From: Candidatus Poseidoniaceae archaeon
GTDB lineage: Archaea; Thermoplasmatota; Poseidoniia; Poseidoniales; Poseidoniaceae
Reading direction: 5' to 3'
DNA: 18,477 bases
Assembly (NCBI GenBank): GCA_029250385.1
Contig: JAQXFJ010000014.1
Location: 1 to 18,477 of the forward strand
This document shows positions 16,721 to 18,477 of the stretch, piece after piece. Both the position numbers and the translations under genes were made by a program. Numbering within the stretch: position 1 is the stretch's first letter; the number at the start of each line of letters is the position of its first letter. The notes beneath the pieces were generated by a model, which ran no database searches, was not told the origin of the DNA, and saw only the letters and a list, made by a program, of their open reading frames with translations.

Positions 16721-16996
16721 ATGGATGTAGCAGGTATTGTCGAAGCAGGAGTATTTTTCCTATTTGCCACCATTACTATTGGTGGCGCACTGGGACTAAT
16801 ACTTGCTCAAAGAGTGGCGCACTCGATGTTGTCACTCATTTTCTGCTTCATGGCAGTATCTGGTATTTTCATTCTTTTGGGTGCCGAGTTTTTAGCAGCC
16901 ATACAAATTTTAGTTTATCTTGCCAGCGTTGGTTTAGTAGTACTGTTCGGTATAATGCTGACTAGAAGGCAAATATTGGAGGAGGATTTTGAATGA
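16721..16996 (+). CDS. nuoJ1: Complex I subunit J, N-terminal half
   Basis: This 91-residue protein has three predicted helices (about 5-27, 32-53 and 57-80) and matches the first part of NuoJ, including 'AAIQILVYLASVGLVVLFGIML', the segment corresponding to the conserved third helix with its pi-bulge region in complex I. The frame is open 18 codons further upstream, but ATG 16721 begins one base after the nuoI stop and gives the expected N-terminus; the Shine-Dalgarno is weaker (AAGGTG). The stop overlaps the ATG of the next gene (ATGA). Together the two products cover a full NuoJ, as in methanogen Fpo (FpoJ split in two) and haloarchaeal Nuo operons. Confidence 0.9.
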   Translation: MDVAGIVEAGVFFLFATITIGGALGLILAQRVAHSMLSLIFCFMAVSGIFILLGAEFLAAIQILVYLASVGLVVLFGIMLTRRQILEEDFE

Positions 16997-17262
16997 AGTT
17001 CGTATCCCTAGTTACCAGGATTGGCTTACTTGCACTGGCGATGATTTTGATTTCCGTGCTCAGCGCAGATGAAGTGTGGGCAAACTCTAGTGAAGACCAA
17101 CCAACTACTAACGGACTTGCCGACTCACTACTCAATGATTGGGCTTTGCCGTTACTCATTGTAGGGGTACTAATGGCAGCTTCAATGATTGGTGCTGCCT
17201 ATCTGATTCGCGATGAAAGAAGGGAAAACCTGCTTTGGGAATTTGGCGGTGAAGAGGAATGA
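16993..17262 (+). CDS. nuoJ2: Complex I subunit J, C-terminal half
   Basis: This 89-residue protein has one N-terminal hydrophobic helix (about 5-24), a hydrophilic outside loop of about 25 residues, and a second helix (about 49-72) with 'LLIVGVLMAASMIGAAYLIR', matching the final helix of NuoJ (L-x-x-A-M-I-G-A). The first helix could be mistaken for a signal peptide, but the context makes it a NuoJ helix. The gene starts within the stop codon of nuoJ1, with GGAGGA a few bases upstream, and ends within the start of nuoK, so all three should be translationally coupled. The C-terminus is short and acidic. Confidence 0.88.
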   Translation: MKFVSLVTRIGLLALAMILISVLSADEVWANSSEDQPTTNGLADSLLNDWALPLLIVGVLMAASMIGAAYLIRDERRENLLWEFGGEEE

Positions 17263-17561
17263 TAGATCCAGCATGGGTTTCAGCCCTTTCAGCCATATTG
17301 TTCATCATCGGACTTGGTGGAGCTTTCACTAGAAAGAATGCCATCATTGTCTTGATGTGTATCGAACTAATGCTCAATGCTGCTAATATGCAATTTGCCG
17401 CAGCAGCAGTGCACCACGGCGACCCAACTGGTTGGGTTTACACAATCTTTGCAATTGCCATAGCGGCGAGTGAAGTGGCAATTGGATTAGCCATTTTCCT
17501 TGCCATGTATGGTAAACACGAAACGATATCATTAGACGATGTAGACGTCTTGAGGAACTGA
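17259..17561 (+). CDS. nuoK: Complex I subunit K
   Basis: NuoK is a three-helix, MrpC-like subunit in the proton path between NuoH/J and the antiporter-like subunits. The 100-residue product is the usual length and keeps both buried glutamates at the same positions as E. coli NuoK: Glu36 (MCIELMLNAAN) and Glu72 (ASEVAIGLAI). Its ATG overlaps the nuoJ2 stop (ATGA) and has GGTGA six bases upstream. The stop codon is part of the TGAGGTGA element that serves nuoL. The identification is secure and the subunit looks functional. Confidence 0.96.
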   Translation: MIDPAWVSALSAILFIIGLGGAFTRKNAIIVLMCIELMLNAANMQFAAAAVHHGDPTGWVYTIFAIAIAASEVAIGLAIFLAMYGKHETISLDDVDVLRN

Positions 17562-17566
17562 GGTGA
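17559..17566 (+). promoter_or_regulatory. Stop/Shine-Dalgarno junction nuoK-nuoL, decides the nuoL start
   Basis: TGAGGTGA is followed by GATG and then GTG 17571. ATG 17568 is only one base from the Shine-Dalgarno, while GTG 17571 has the exact 4-base spacer seen at the other four copies, so GTG is the more likely start. Confidence 0.7.
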
Positions 17567-17570
17567 GATG

Positions 17571-18477
17571 GTGGCAGGTACAGGCACAGACACAATCATC
17601 GATAGCGAATTAATGCAATTTGCACCGCTGATTATTCTTCTCCCAATGTTAGCATTCCCGGTGATTTTATTCCTTGGGCGGGTGTTCAACAGGAACCCAT
17701 TCTGGAAAGACACAATGAAAGAGGGAGGCATAATTGCTTTGGTGGTTATGGCATCTAGTTTATTCATCTCTTTATTGTTGATTAAAGATCATCTTGGTGG
17801 ATTTGCCAGTATGAAAGATTCTGTAGATTTCCTGTGGCTAAATTCCAGTGTATATGAGAGTGGTAATTTAACATCAATTTCCTTTGGTTTTGGAATTTAT
17901 ATCGACCACATCACTGTCATGCTGCTATTTGTGGCATCATTCCTGTGTCTGTTAATTAATATCTTCAGCATTGGTTACATGAATACCGATCCGATCAATG
18001 ATAACCGAAATCATCGTTTTTACGCAGAGTTTGTACTATTCTGTTCTGGTATGCTTGGAATGGTACTAGCAGATTCCTTCCTCTGGTTGTTTATTTTCTG
18101 GGAAATCATGGGTCTTTGTTCTTACCTACTGATTGGTTTCTATTACGAAAAGCCGAGCGCAGCATATGCGGCAAAGAAAGCGTTCCTGACCACTCGTATT
18201 GGGGATGTATTCCTGATAATTGGCCTAGTCATGATGTGGGATATGTTCGGTTCACTCGACTATGATGTGATTTTCAGCGCAGTTGAAGATGAGACATTCA
18301 TGGCTGGAATTTCTTCGAGTACTTTGCAATGGGCACTTGGTTTGATGTTTATTGGTGCGGTAGGTAAATCTGCTCAATTCCCATTACACGTATGGTTACC
18401 TGATGCTATGGAAGGACCAACTCCAGTTTCAGCACTAATTCACGCAGCAACAATGGTCAATGCCGGTCTTTACTTGG
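17571..18477 (+). CDS. nuoL: Complex I antiporter-like subunit L, 3'-truncated by the window
   Basis: NuoL is the distal proton-pumping subunit of the membrane arm, related to MrpA antiporters. The first 302 residues are present and the frame is open to the end of the window; full-length homologues have about 600-700. Clear family motifs are the helix-5 glutamate in FWEIMGLCSYLLIGFYY (Glu178 from GTG), the Lys266 motif 'GKSAQFPLHVWLPDAM', and 'EGPTPVSALIHAATMVNAG', in which the usual T of M-V-T-A-G is N. The N-terminal part has the expected helices and an outside loop around residues 85-105. ATG 17568 would add one residue. NuoM and NuoN are expected next, beyond the window. Confidence 0.95.
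   Translation, partial: MAGTGTDTIIDSELMQFAPLIILLPMLAFPVILFLGRVFNRNPFWKDTMKEGGIIALVVMASSLFISLLLIKDHLGGFASMKDSVDFLWLNSSVYESGNLTSISFGFGIYIDHITVMLLFVASFLCLLINIFSIGYMNTDPINDNRNHRFYAEFVLFCSGMLGMVLADSFLWLFIFWEIMGLCSYLLIGFYYEKPSAAYAAKKAFLTTRIGDVFLIIGLVMMWDMFGSLDYDVIFSAVEDETFMAGISSSTLQWALGLMFIGAVGKSAQFPLHVWLPDAMEGPTPVSALIHAATMVNAGLYL

Noticed and set aside
16721..17262. nuoJ split as a frameshift or sequencing error
   Set aside because: Both parts have proper ends, the second has its own ribosome binding site, and split NuoJ is known in other archaea.
1..18477. tRNA, rRNA, CRISPR, insertion sequences or attachment sites
   Set aside because: Gaps between genes are at most about 130 bases, and I saw no cloverleaf, regularly spaced repeat, transposase or terminal inverted repeat.

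Overview
The window looks like part of a marine Euryarchaeota genome, most likely Marine Group II (Poseidoniia, Thermoplasmatota). This is inferred from gene content only. The signs are an archaeal complex I operon (nuoABCDHIJ1J2KL) with no NADH-binding subunits and a split nuoJ, ribosome binding sites reading GAGGTGA, and large secreted beta-sandwich proteins ending in membrane anchors. All genes are on the plus strand. The window cuts through a gene at each end.

Left half (1-11188): a cell-surface locus of four genes. They are (i) the 3' part of a large beta-rich protein of unknown function that carries a repeated L-P-x-x-[FIM]-x-L motif; (ii) a small single-pass membrane protein with an outside Ig-like/FxLYD-like domain; (iii) a 1520-residue subtilisin-family (S8) protease with signal peptide, long prodomain, intact Asp/His/Asn/Ser active site, several Ig-like domains, a membrane anchor and a cytoplasmic RING-like zinc finger; (iv) a 1201-residue exported protein of about seven Ig-like domains, a membrane anchor and a C-terminal DUF4234-like multi-pass domain. 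Genes i-iii are packed tightly. Gene iv follows a gap of about 97 bases. Proteins ii-iv share a recurring 'NTG' beta-strand motif, which suggests a common surface assembly, possibly for protein or polymer degradation or adhesion. That role is inference.

Right half (11321-18477): the respiratory operon. It encodes the hydrophilic connecting module (NuoB, C, D, I) and the membrane module (NuoA, H, J1, J2, K and the first 302 residues of NuoL). NuoM and NuoN presumably follow beyond the window. NuoE, F and G are absent from the 5' end, where nuoA starts the operon directly, so the electron donor is probably not NADH via NuoF; reduced ferredoxin or another carrier is more likely. Five gene junctions use the same compact element, TGAGGTGA, in which the upstream stop codon runs straight into the next Shine-Dalgarno sequence, always followed by a 4-base spacer. 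This supports translational coupling and fixes several start codons.

The most unusual points are family deviations within complex I: an insertion of about 60 residues in the quinone-site loop of NuoH, an insertion of about 80 residues between the two iron-sulfur motifs of NuoI that resembles an SH3/Tudor-like barrel, a Lys/Ala-rich NuoI tail, and loss of the usual Glu in the FDxE motif of NuoA. In the surface locus, the fusion of Ig repeats to DUF4234 and the protease with a cytoplasmic zinc finger stand out. I saw no tRNA, rRNA, CRISPR array, insertion sequence or other mobile element.
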